Shown one piece after another: positions 37,201 through 48,493 of a stretch of 64,000 nucleotides of DNA; within the stretch, counting starts at the first letter, position 1, and each line of letters begins with the position of its first letter. Position numbers and translations under genes: made by a program. Source of the DNA: Adiantum capillus-veneris. Taxonomy: Eukaryota; Streptophyta; Polypodiopsida; Polypodiales; Pteridaceae. The notes under the pieces are model-generated. The model worked only from the letters and a program-made list of their open reading frames with translations, was not told where the DNA came from and searched no databases. The DNA is taken from contig CM043959.1 of the NCBI GenBank assembly GCA_014529385.2, positions 54,128,253 through 54,192,252 of the forward strand, read 5' to 3'.

Positions 37201-38356
37201 GTGGATGTTGCATTCCTTCTGGCAACTGAGTTTCTTTTGGTTGATGGCATGGTTCTCGCGACATGTCGTGCAAAACATCTGTCCATTGTCACTTCGAAGG
37301 CAGAGGGAGCTCGTTTCCAGTTGTTGAGGATATTGTACATACTGCTGCCGGAGTCTAGTTGCACGACTGTTCAGGACTATGTAGAGAAGGTATGTTATTT
37401 TTTGTTTTGATACTAAATAGTAACTTCAATGTTTGCATTTCAAAATAACAACGTTTTACTGTTATTCATAGGTTGGTACTTTGTTGCTGGTCATTTTTTC
37501 ACCCCCTAGAACCGGTGGTGTCGGCTTCTAAGGTATGATCGAGCAGATGGAGAGATTGCAGCAAATGTACGTGGATTCTCTGTAGATGACAACATGTTGT
37601 GGGAGAAGCTACCAGGTTCAGATTCCACACAGTGGACGCTTGATCGTATGGGCATGCCTTATCATAGAGGTGTTGAGAGGAGTCCAGCGTTTGCCAGGTG
37701 GTAGAATTTTTTTGGAAGTTTTTCTTCATGTACCTGTAAAATTATAGGTATAACAAATCTAAAGATTACTTTTTTTTGTAGATGGCTACTAGGTACCTTC
37801 ACAAACATGGGAGATGCTGTGTTGGATTGTTTTGCAGGTGTGGGGACATTGGCAGCACAACGTTTACTACTACGTAGGCATTGCATCAGTTGTGAGAAGG
37901 ATTGGTCAGTTTTCAGTGCTTGTCTAGAGCCAGCTCAGTGCCTACCTTTTGATTTAGGCTTGACATTGATGTTTCATAGGAGTGTCAGAGCTCAGGTAAC
38001 TGAGAAACCAAAGCAGGTGACAGGGCAGCTTCATCCGCTGGAGCCACCTTTCCCGACACCACTCAACAGTCAGGGCAGGGCAGTAGCAGCTCCGTATCCC
38101 ACTTTCATGGCCCCAGTTTTGGCATGGCGTGCAACTGAACCGTCTCCCAGTGCATTCATTGCCTCCACATCTAAGGCCCCGCCCAGGGCCATTGCCTCTT
38201 TCACTACCTACAGCCCCCCCCACATATAGTTCGTACCCTCTGCCATTTGGAGGAGTTTCCCCACCATTTGGTGCACTGCCCCCGTTGGCACGACCTTTGT
38301 TTCCTCCTAGAGCATATGCCCCCCCATCGCCCTTCTTTCAGCCACCTCACCCATGA
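34229..38356 (+). pseudogene. ParB-like domain / DNA N-methyltransferase fusion gene, multi-exon
   Basis: Likely exons: 34229-34880, 34960-35164, 35254-35542, one near 35595-35715, 35819-36003, about 36140-36336, 36417-36797, 36879-36966, 37014-37389, 37511-37697, 37782-38356. Most junctions have GT-AG ends and keep phase, which strongly supports them. The first exon encodes FVVWDGNHRLEAWM, a ParB/sulfiredoxin-type signature. Middle exons give a WW-rich segment (CPWWMDYPDKEYPP) and a Lys/Ser-rich linker (KKPDKKKQDSKKD). The last exons give a methyltransferase half: DVAFLLATEFLLVDGMVLATC, then GDAVLDCFAGVGT (SAM-binding motif I) followed by CEKDW. The tail is Pro-rich. Lesions: a frame change near 34390, TAG at 35338 and 35356, a frameshift near 35390, TAG at 36752 and a frameshift near 38200. 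Motif order suggests beta-class N4/N6 amino-methyltransferases; substrate unknown. Confidence 0.75.
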
Positions 38357-38544
38357 TGTATCCCCCCCCATATGTAAATACTTTTGATGTAATGGAACAC
38401 ATAGATTTGGGGTTTGCTATATGAAATAGACCATAATTGTGTATAAGGAACTTCTATTTGTCTTATTAATAGTGTATTGAATGCATCCATGGTGTTTTTT
38501 GTTTGAATGTAAGTTGGCCGTGAACCGACAATCAAAATTTAGTT

Positions 38545-38545
<1 letters not shown>

Positions 38546-38605
<60 letters not shown>
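38546..38605. repeat. (AG)n microsatellite near right TIR
   Basis: About 60 bases of AG repeats 30 bases inside the right TIR. It is in the same orientation as the left GA run, so the two are not mirror images. Confidence 0.9.
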
Positions 38606-38608
<3 letters not shown>

Positions 38609-38636
38609 GTAGATTATCCCTTCTTTTGGGAATCCG

Positions 38637-38692
38637 CTCGCCCGATTCTTAAAAAGCGCTCGCCAAAAATTGCTCGCCGAAAAATTGCACCC
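38637..38692 (-). repeat. Right TIR of the ParB-MTase element
   Basis: In reverse complement it begins GGTGCAATTTTTC then GGCGAGCAATTTTTGG, matching the left end. Confidence 0.85.
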
Positions 38693-39310
38693 TAACAAAC
38701 ATGTGAAATGCTATCAGTTTGCCACTGTGGTATTTCTCCACACGCTTTACTTAAAGTGAAAGGCATACTTAAGGGTGAAGATATCCCAATTCTCTCAGAT
38801 GATAGTAGTAGTAGTCACAGTTTCATCTCTGCACAATTGACAAAACAACTCTCTCTCTCTCAATTCTCTTCACCTCACAAAGTAAAGATTGTTTTTAATA
38901 ATCAACATTTTAACTGTAAAACTCAAGTCAGTGTTGAAGTTTGTATTTGTGAATTTTCACATACACATGCATTTTTAGTCACACCATTGCATGGTATTGA
39001 TATGATTTTGGAAATGTCTTTTTGACATAGATTTAACCCATCAATCAATTACAAAGCATGCACAATGACTCTCACCCATGAAAACAAAACCTTCTCCATC
39101 CAAGCAACACTCGAGTATAAAAAAACTTCACTTCTTTCTTACACTCAAGCCAAATGGGCCATTAGAAAGCAAGGAAAAACATACCCAGTGCTTGTAAACC
39201 AGCTCTCTGCTAAAACTGAAACTCCACACCACTGTGCACACGATGAATTTCTTTCATAGTTTAAAGATTGTTTCATGCATGATTTACCTCTTGGAATTCC
39301 ACCTTCATGC
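38693..39310 (+). pseudogene. Gypsy gag end, protease and RT start (GyC, fourth piece)
   Basis: Resumes at the zinc-knuckle region (TGTGAAATGCTATCAGTTTG, compare GyA CFQYGHYADKC) and reads into a protease (GILKGEDIPILSDDSSSSHSFIS, HGIDMILEMSF) and the connection to RT (PLGIPPS near 39290). The protease triplet is D-D-S here. Stops occur after EMSF and FLS. After about 39310 the RT sequence is lost. Confidence 0.8.
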
Positions 39311-40247
39311 CCCAAATACATAAGTTAGCACTAGATTTCATTTATGATATTGTCTGCATGAATAACCATGCAAGTAATTGGGGTTTGGTATACAGTGGTG
39401 ATATAAAATCAAGGAGAGATTTGATAGAAGAAGAAGAAGAAGAATTAGAGAAAGCCTTTGATGTCGTGAGAGTAGCCCCAAAAGACCTCTAGTGACCTCA
39501 AATTGAGATGCTTCGTCTTTGTGAGAACTACCCTAGTAGAAATGCTTTTGTTTTTTCAAAAAAATATTGTGTCCAAACCAGTTGCACGATCTCATAATAT
39601 TTATAAAGGTAAGGTTAAAATTTACCCCTCGTCAAAGAAATGATTTGAGCTACCATCGCAAAAAAGCAAGGTGCCCATTAACTTGGCATCACCGTAGTTG
39701 ATCACAATGTGCCCATTAGTTTGGCATAACTAAAACATTGGGCAGCTTGAGAGCCAAAGGGACAGTGCAAGATGCGACAACTGCATACTGGTAGTGGATC
39801 GGAGGCAACAATAGCAGACTTGGGAGGGGGATCACTAGTTCAGCAATGGGGAAGCCTTCACCATCGGTGTGTTGTTGGGGTGTGTGGTATGAATTGCAAT
39901 TAATGTTGGTAGTTGAACAGTCAGTGATCGACCACACCAGCAACGTTAGCATGTGCAAGAAACAGGGAGCACCCAAATGCATACTAAAGACCACCCTATC
40001 GTACATTTTTCTTATAATTTTATTATTACTTTATTCTATTTCCTCCACCTCTCCCCTCCCACATCCAGTTTGCATTGAAGCCTCAATATCTCTCTTTCTT
40101 GCTCTTACTCCCTACTTCTCCCAACCACCATCTAGTCACCTTCAATCCCTTCATGGTTATGGCAGCATGCCAATGGCCAGTGTGGGCCGCACCACTTGTT
40201 GATCTCTCACCCCCTCTTTGGTTGTACATGCCAGTGCTTGAGTGCGG

Positions 40248-40295
<48 letters not shown>

Positions 40296-41253
40296 GCAGT
40301 GATGGCACTGCTTTTCAATGCCACTTTTAGCATGAGATAACCTTATAACTCACCCACACACACATATACACCCATGAAAGCTCATTAAATTACTTTCATA
40401 CTCTCTCTTGCTCTTGTTCTCAGCATTCCTTGGTTTGCCACTCATTGGCTTTTAGAATGAAATTTGAACAACTAGCAAAGACAAGCTTAACCGCATTTTA
40501 TTTGTATTTCAAGAGGCATATTTAAGGATTTAAGTTTCTTGTGTAAAGTTTCTTGTGTATAGGATCTAGGAAAAGAGCTCCACTCTTCAGAGTAGAATTA
40601 TGAATAAAATTAGTAAGATTCATTCATTTTGTCATGCAAAGAAGTCTCAAGAAACTTATGAAGCTTGGGAGGTTGACAGGTCTGGGGCCATAAATGTCGG
40701 TTGCAATCATGATGGGTTTACTCTTACTTTTATTCTCTCTTTGTGTGTGGCTCCAAAAAACAAATTCTTCTATCCTTTACAATTTATCTTGGAAGAAAGT
40801 TGTGTTCTCCTCTTATTCATACATGAGCCATTATTATGAAGGTGTGTTCAACTAGTACTTAGAGTGGAGGATCCCTTTATCCTAATAAAGATGTTTACGG
40901 ATGACTTGTGAGTGGAACTTATGATTTGTAGTGGCCCCTAGCATTTATCTATAGAGGCACCAGACCTTTGTAATGTATCCTTACCAATTCTCTCAGGTGT
41001 ATTATACCAGTCTCTCAAATGTACTATCTCATCCTCCGAGTAATTTTCAATTCAATAGGATTTTGCTTTTAACTGCTCTTGGTTTCATGTAGTCATTGAT
41101 TTAAAGAAGGATATATTCACCAAACTCCTCTAGATGAAAATGAATTTTGTTTTCTCTATGGTGCTTAGCTTGATCTCTATGTCAGCTTGCTAACATACGC
41201 TCATAGCATATCCTCTAGCACTTGATTAACTCTTTCGCTTTCACCATTTGTTT
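39311..41253. other. No gene supported
   Basis: Short open frames only. A (CT)n run lies at 40249-40294. The downstream RT, RNase H and 3' LTR of GyC are not recognisable here. Confidence 0.5.
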
Positions 41254-41556
41254 CTAGATGATCCGCCGTACTAAGATTAAGTGTAGTTTCCAACTTTTGG
41301 AACACATATCTCCAAAAGTAATTATCAACTTTCGATCTCTATCACTAATGATACTAGCTGGAAGACTGTAGAGTCTATATATATGCTCTATAAATAGCCG
41401 TGCTAACTCCGGTGTCTTAATCATAGTCTTAGTGGGAATTAATCGACCCATCTTTGTTAAACGGTCTACAATTACCCATATGGCATCATGGCCATGATTT
41501 GTATTAAGTAGTGCTACTACAAAATCCATATACTCTCCTTGAAAGATGTGTACCAT
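41254..41556 (-). pseudogene. Ty3/gypsy integrase core fragment
   Basis: About 100 residues with YMDFVVALLNTNHGHDAIWVIVDRLTKM and LPASIISDRDRK, the two aspartate-bearing blocks of a gypsy integrase core. Both ends are cut and no partner domains lie beside it. The orientation is opposite to GyC, so it comes from another insertion. Confidence 0.85.
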
Positions 41557-41949
41557 GCAAGCAGCATGGAAAGATGCATACCATGCAAGATGATGGTATG
41601 CAAAAGTTATTGGTGGGCACCAAAATCATCATTTACATGCACCAATATGGTTTTCATCCACCTGTCTCCTAAACTTCCTTTAATGAGCACACAATTTGGG
41701 TGTCACAATTTGCAAACTCTTTTCCAATAGTAACGACACTAATTTCCTCTAATTGGAAAAAAATCACAATTTTCAAACTCTTTCCCAATAGTAATGACAC
41801 TAATTTCCACTAATACTTGCAAACCATGAAAGAAACCCAATCAAACACTAGCACCCACAAAAATCAATCAATCAAGAGTAGTCTAAAAAATTTTAGTTCA
41901 TGAATGTCAATTTAGAGTGGCAAACAATCATTTATAAGAAATATACAAA

Positions 41950-44290
41950 AACATTTGAGTGTGAGTAAGTTTGACTCTCTAGTCAATATTCTGAGTTTTG
42001 GACGATTATGTAAATCTCATAAAGACTGAGGGGGAGCTAAGGATATATGGAAAATTAACCACAATATACCATATCAACACAAGATGCACACATGTCTTTG
42101 GAGATGACAAAGTTGTCTTTGACGTTTGAGCTTGAGGTTTGGATGATTCTTCAAATCTAGTTTGAGATTAAAATTTGTACCATTGTCCAAATCTCATCAT
42201 CCTCTAGAGATGTGGAGAATTCTAAATCTATGAGTGACAAGCTTGCTAGATTTGAACAATTGTTTGAATCTCATATTCAAGGATGGATCTTGTTTGGAAT
42301 AGAGGTTTGGACACTTATCCAAATCTCATCCCCAAGTATTGTGTATGTTTCATAGATATGAAGACATAAATAAAAATGCTCAAGGGTTTAGATTTGAGAT
42401 AGCCTTGAAAGCAAAAAAATCAATGGCTTAACGAGTGCAAGATGCAACAACCCATGGAAAAGGTGTTCTTTGTAGGTTGGTTTTCATATTTGGATGGTTG
42501 TGGAAATTTAGTTTGAAGTTAAGATCCGGAAATTGTCAAAATCTTGTCATACTCTAAGACTCCGTATTTGTTAGAAATGTTAAGAGTCATAAATCAGTGA
42601 GAGTGATAAGTATATGAGATTCAAATAATCGTGCAAATCTCATATTCAAGCATGGATTTGATTTTGCTTGAGATTTGCATGTATGTCCAAATCTCTTCCC
42701 CTAGATTTGCATATGTGTTAGGAATATTAAGAATGTTTGGATTTGAGATAAGCTTTGAAAACTAAAAATTGATTGTAACATGTGCAAAAATTATATGTAA
42801 AATAAAAAAATAATTTTTTAGTATTATCTAAAGCAACAAACCCATGATAAAGGTGGTTCTTGAAGCTTCATGATCCTTTTTGTTTTTGTATTTGTGAGAG
42901 ATATTAAGAGCTCTAAATTTGTGAATGACAAGTCTATCATATTTAGACAATCGTCCAAAACTCATCTTCCAGCTTGGATTTCGTTTGGGGTTGAGATTTT
43001 GACGCTTATCCAAATCTCATCCCCTAAGATAGTATTTGTGCTAGGAATATTAAGATGTCAACAACAGTGATCATGGTTTTTTATTTGAGAAAAAACTTGG
43101 AAATAAGACAATCTATGTAACTAGTGCAAGATCCATAAGTATAAAAATAGAATCTGGTATCTAGTTACAAAACCCCCATGACAATTGTCTTCTTTGAAGA
43201 TTTAGATGGGTGTTCAAATCTAATTTGGGCTTCAATCTATATGGTTCCCCAACTCTCATCACATTTTAGATTTTTTTATTTGTTAGAGATGTAAAGAGCA
43301 TAAATATATGACTAACAACGAGATGAGATTTAGACAACTGCCATTCTCTTGTCATTGTTCTTGAGTTTTAATCATCTATCCAACTTAATGATAGGCAAAA
43401 ATTTATCTCTTAGCAGATCATGTCACCTCAAGATGCATATACGCTCTTGGAAGTGTTGGAGTCATCTTCAAAGCTTGAGTTTGAAATTTGGATGGTTATC
43501 GAAATTTGGTTTGATATTAAGATTTTCACAGTTGTCCAAATCTCATCGTCCTCTAGAGATGTAGAGATTTCAAAACCTATAAGTGACAAGTCTTTGAGAT
43601 TGCACAACTGTCCAAATCTCATGTTCAAGCATGGATCTCATTTGGGATGAGAGTTGGATGCTAGCACAAATCTTGTCACTCGGAATTGTATGTGTTAGGA
43701 ATATGAAGATGTTGACAACAATGATGAGGGATCTTAAATTTGAGATAAGCCTTGGAAATAGGACAATATACCAAACAAAAGTAGAATTTGGTGTTTAACT
43801 ACAACAATCCCGAAGCTTGGGTTTGAGATTTGGACGATTTTCCAAATCTAGTTTGGAGTTAAGATCAAGACAACTGTTCAAATCTCATCATACTTTAGGA
43901 CTGTATATTTTTTAGAGATGTTAAGAGTCATAAATTTATGTGTGACAAGTCTATGAAATTTGGATGACCGTCCATATCTCATATTATGCAATTGGATGTT
44001 TGTCCAAATCTCTTTCCCTAGATTTGTGTTTGTGTTAGGAATGGTACATGTCAACAATGGCTATCAAGTGTTTTGAATTTAAGGTAAGCTTTGAGAGCTA
44101 AGAATGGACCATAGCAATCACAAGACTCACATGAAAAATTAAGAAACAAACATCTTTCCAAATATTGTTTGGAATTTAGATTTATAGGGTTGTTCACATT
44201 TCATCATTCTTAAGGTTGTTGTAATTGTTAGAGATGTTAAGAGTTCTAAACCCATGAATGAAAAAAGTATACAAGATTATGGCAAACTAG
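41950..44290. repeat. Degenerate satellite, period about 270-390 (mean about 340)
   Basis: A recurring block TCCAAATCTCAT..CTCTAGAGATG..GAGTCATAAAT..GTGACAAG appears about seven times; the GTGACAAG-like marker lies near 42231, 42600, 42924, 43311, 43580, 43940 and 44257. Each unit also repeats GGATGGATTTGATTTGG-like and TTAGGAATATTAAGA strings. No open frame spans it. Confidence 0.75.
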
Positions 44291-44299
44291 GAAAAAATC

Positions 44300-45110
44300 A
44301 TAGGTCATTTCTATGCTCCCAACAATGTCAAATGGATTTTTCTGGGAAAGCTTCATAGGAGAAAATCTAAATATGCAAGAACAAGCCATTTTTTTATAGA
44401 TAAAAAAGTTTTCAAAATTCTAATGGACACATCAGTGTTCCTTGATTTTGGCATGTTTTTGTCTTACCCACTCATATTGAATGATTTTTTTCCAAGATCA
44501 GATGAATTTTGTTTGTCACAATACTTTATGTGCCACTCTATTTACTTGCAAACACCACATATTCATATAATTTAGAGCCAACATATTTTTTTAAATACGA
44601 TTTATGAACCACATACTAGAATCCACACACACACTTTTGTAGACATGGTGTTAAAGAACCTTTTTTTCAAAACTTAAATAGTGCTTCTCAATGTAGTGTT
44701 TTCCTTATGCAATATACCTAAGGGGCAAGTCACATACTATGTAACTTGGTAGAAGTTCATTATGATTTTGCCTTGGTAAGAGATTGTGCAAAGGTCTTGT
44801 GCTCGAGCTGATAAATTCAAAGCTAGGACTAAGATTTTTAATTAAGGCTAGGAAAACTTGAAAGTCTGAGGTTAAATCAACTCGATCTTAATTAGTACAT
44901 TGACCATAGACTTGCTTCACAAAGTATGGCTAGTCCACATGTTCAAAGTAGCACTTACTTGCTTTGTGGAAGGTGGGATGTGTGTGTGTGTGCACCCTTG
45001 CCAAAGCAAAGTCAAAAGGAAGAGTTCTTCAAGGATAACAAGTTTTAGACAAGTTTTTAAGCAAGCATAACTTGAATCTTTAGTGTTTTACATTTCATTA
45101 ATACACTTAG
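44300..45110. other. No gene supported
   Basis: AT-rich sequence without long open frames. Nothing repeated or conserved was recognised apart from short TG runs near 44981. Confidence 0.5.
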
Positions 45111-45119
45111 TGAGCATTC

Positions 45120-45844
45120 CTTTTTTACTTTGGGTAAGTTGGCGGAGGAAAATAGCATGAAGGGCTTGTTGGCTTTTCCCCCTCTCACTCTCCTTCGTTT
45201 TGCAAGCTTTGAAGTTGCTGAAGGAAAGCAAAGCACTCTCTCACTCCCTCTCTCATGGGAGCTTAAGAGATAGTCTCCATGCTCGAGAACCTTGGCTATG
45301 GATGCAAATACTGCCAAGTGAAAGATTCATCCTCTTCTTTATTGTCTCCTATTACTTTATTATGCTAAGCTATGTTAAGAGCTTGCCGATAGAGTAGGCG
45401 TATACATGGTACAATTCTCTTGTTTGAAAAATACTTCTTTTCACCCTCATCTACCTCTTCCCCCCCCCACTTTCTTTCTCCTAGCTGGGATGTTTAGGGT
45501 TTGGGAAGGAGGGTTACACCATGAAATCTTGAAGTACACCATAATTTAAGAAAGGCTCCGCAAGAGCGCAAGTATGTATTGTAACCAAGCTCTCTTTGAG
45601 AATTATAATACAGGTCCTTTTGTAGGGGGGACCGGCTCCAAGAAAATCCGGTCCTCATCAATTTTTCACTCTTAATTTTGTGATTCTCTTCAAGTTTATG
45701 TGTGCGGCTAATTGCTCTAATGTGTGAGTGCAATGAAATCACCATGGAACAACTTCTGTGTCTCCTTTCTGAAATTCTCTTAGGGAAATTACACATGTTA
45801 CTTAATTCCGTTGTAAATCTAAGAAATAGCTAGATTCTCTAACA
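45120..45844 (+). repeat. LTR-like fragment ahead of a primer-binding site
   Basis: Ends TCTCTAACA directly before a primer-like site. Its second half resembles 51160-51400: TATTGTAACCAAGCTCTC, ATAATACA, GGACCGGCTCC..ATCCGGTCCTCA and TTAATTCCG recur in order. The left end is not resolved. Confidence 0.5.
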
Positions 45845-45845
45845 T

Positions 45846-45857
45846 TGGTATTAGAGC
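45846..45857 (+). other. Primer-binding-site-like sequence
   Basis: TGGTATTAGAGC, one mismatch from the tRNA-iMet site and identical to the Copia-1 site, one base after an LTR-like CA end. The internal region that follows (to about 47880) holds no recognisable retroelement gene. Confidence 0.6.
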
Positions 45858-47885
45858 CTAGGTTTCTCTTTTCTTACCTAAGAAGAGAGGACCTTGAGTA
45901 ATCTATGAAAGGTTATGGTCAGTGGAACTAGGCCTAATCTATTATCTCGATTGGCATGCCTATAGGGGACACCATTGGGAACTATCGTCTTAATATTGGA
46001 GTCTTTCTAGACTTGTTTAACATTATTGAGCTATTAGCCACTAGTGGAGATGACATCGATAATGCTCGAGCATCGAGAATATTGAAGACCTTGTGTGTTG
46101 AGGTAGTTGCAGCAATAGTTAATGTCCTCAACCGGCCTTCTACAACTTCGCTTCTTCAGTATTTGCAAAAAATTAGCACCACAAACTTGAACAAATCCCA
46201 ATCTAATTTGAGAGCACGCTAGAAGGGGGAGAAAGGGAAACACAACTAACAACACACACTCGCCTCTTTATAGCCCAAGTGGAATCACGACACCCGATCC
46301 TTTAAAAAAAACAGCAAGTAGAAAAATTTATCAACCATATTTTGACTAGACACTCTCGAGCACACAATCACACACAAGAGCATACCTTACTAAACAACAA
46401 TCGGCACAATTACTTCTCTATTCTCAATCGCAAGGACAACCTCTATGTGTGTGTGCGCGCGCACGTGCACACCCACAATTGTCCTTGAGGCTCACATACA
46501 CACAACCATATGCCGTTGCACAAGAGAAGAAAAGAGAAAAGGGTACGGGGAGATGATGATAGAGAAATGTTATAGGCTATAAACTTGCTTTTTTCAATGA
46601 TGGACTATGGTGGAGTATATACAAAAAAGATGGCTCCAAGTCTCTTGGGACCCTCTCTCCTTCTTCTTTGTCCCACAAAACAATCTCCTACCAAAAACGT
46701 GCAAAAATGTGGACCCTTTTTCTTTTTTTAGGAGTCCCCCTTCAACCACACACTAAATCATAGTAGCTTTGCATGGAAACTAGACTTTCCACTCAGATTT
46801 CTCAACCAACACCTATACAAGAAGTCGGCCGCCCTCCAATTGCATGCACACACAACATTGTGTGAGACTCCCCCTCAATAAAAGGGGAGCAGCCCCCTCT
46901 GCATGGGAGCATGTGCAATGCACCACTGGGTATGGTCAATGCCGTTGCTTGTTTACGAGGGGAGCCACTGAGAGTAGCGCATGGGTGTAGACACCATAGC
47001 TTGTGAGATCTCCACCTTAAGGGAGGGCCTCACTTATGAGATGGTATGGAGAGCAAGTGTTGGGCTATATATACCACATCAAATCTCTTTAAAAATACGC
47101 ATGTCATATTACCAATTGTCCACTTGGTAGCTGCTCTTATTAAACCTCCTTTAGAGCCCCCAAAAAACACCAAGTTGCTTTCAGCAAATTTAATTTTCAT
47201 GCCCATTTGCGCCCCCAATATCTCTTTGCTTCTTAATACAATGATCAATCAGTAAAGACTCGTTAAAAATCCATATTACGTTCTTTTAAAAAGACCCTCC
47301 ACTCTACATTCCAATGCTTCCAAGGCCCCGAACTGACGATCCAAAAATGAGAAAAAAATATATTAACTTGCAACCCCCATCCTTTGCAACCTGTTACAAG
47401 CTATAACTTGATGCTGAGGGCTCCGATCATTGATCAATTTCTTATGGCTTGCTTCATATAGTGCACACCTCCTCTTGAAACTTTGGCAATCTTTAAAACA
47501 ACTCTGAGTGTGCACTTCCCAAGGTGACAAAAAATGGTGCAGACCTGATCCCTTGGGAAATTTCATCTGCTCATAACTTGGTCGTTTGAACTCCAATTTG
47601 AGATACAAAAAGACTAAAATGGACAACAAATTGAACAGTTTCATATGTCTCTTGGGCCATCACCATCTATGCACCATTCATTACAAATTTGCAAACCATT
47701 TTGACATTCAACTTGTTATATCTTGCACATTAGGGCTCAAATTGAGGAGTTGTTTGGATGACTTGAGAGAGCACCTTGAAGAGCATAATATCAACTTTCA
47801 AGCCTAACCTTTTTCTAGTTTTAATCATCATCCCCTATTAGCCTCAGAATGGTACCTTCTGGCCCAAATCCATTCAATCACATTC
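45858..47885. other. No gene supported
   Basis: Only short, unconvincing open frames, including an 88-codon one at 45956-46222 with no recognised domain. A purine-pyrimidine alternating stretch (TGTGTGTGCGCGCGCACGTG) lies near 46447. Confidence 0.5.
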
Positions 47886-48075
47886 TGATGCACATCTCGC
47901 ACCAATTCCTTGTCAAAATATAGCTTCTAGATGCTTATCGGTCATCCACACAAGCCGATAAGTACCATTGGGAAAAGCCTTGTGTATCTTATAAGGACCA
48001 ATCCACTTCATCTTAAACTTCTTATGGAAGGTGAAATCCAGATAATCTCATGCTTCATCACCAAATTGGCCTCCT
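47886..48075 (-). pseudogene. Ty3/gypsy polyprotein C-terminal fragment
   Basis: One minus frame reads FKMKWIGPYKIHKAFPNGTYRL, the post-integrase GPY-type motif of gypsy elements. Upstream and downstream pol is missing. Confidence 0.65.
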
Positions 48076-48334
48076 ATATCTTCTTGTCTAGAAAGCTCTG
48101 GTTAAACTTGGCAGCTCTTTTCTCCCTCTATTTACATGAAAGTCCATTTTTATTAGGGTTCAAGCCAACTGGCCAAACACCCATCATACTGACCGTACTA
48201 ACCTTATCTATTCTTTTGGTCATATAGAGCAATAAGGAGTAGTGCCTGAATCTTGACAGAGAGCTCCACCCACATCGTGCTTGTGTTTGTTCTTCTTCTC
48301 CCTTGCTTTCGGCATGTACCATGCACTCTTCAAG

Positions 48335-48346
48335 TGGTATCGGAGC
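48335..48346 (+). other. Primer-binding-site-like sequence
   Basis: TGGTATCGGAGC, one base from the iMet primer site. Gypsy integrase follows only 150 bases later, so gag-RT must have been deleted. Confidence 0.5.
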
Positions 48347-48493
48347 ATAATGTTGCAGTGCTACTTATCTCTCGATGTTTCCCTTCTCCCGACGAGATTC
48401 ACATTGGTAAACGGATCAAAGTTCGGAGCTTCCGTGGCTATGGGCACTAGGGTATCCAAAGAACTTTGGCTTTGGTCAAGTGATATTTCTATT

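Larger units (their letters stand above)
30909..38692. mobile_element. Mutator-like TIR transposon carrying a ParB-methyltransferase gene
   Basis: A 7.8-kb insertion in the GyC gag. Terminal inverted repeats (30909-30964 and 38637-38692) share 37 of 42 bases in the core. The target duplication is TAACAAAAA (30900-30908) against TAACAAACA (38693-38701), 8 of 9, and the interrupted gag confirms the edges. A 9-bp duplication and TIRs of about 55 bp fit Mutator-like elements. It carries divergent genes: ParB-like/methyltransferase on plus, and AT-hook-like plus small ORFs on minus. No MULE transposase (DDE core, SWIM finger) was recognised, so it may be non-autonomous. Confidence 0.8.

Noticed and set aside
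37490-37505. FSPPRT read as methyltransferase motif IV
   Set aside because: It lies in a frame that stops at once, and a better acceptor (CACCCCCTAG at 37510) places it in an intron; it would also be in the wrong order relative to motif I.
30909-38692. Bacterial or phage contamination as the source of the ParB-methyltransferase gene
   Set aside because: The gene has many phase-consistent GT-AG introns and lies within a TIR element inserted in a plant-type gypsy gag, so it is part of the nuclear sequence.
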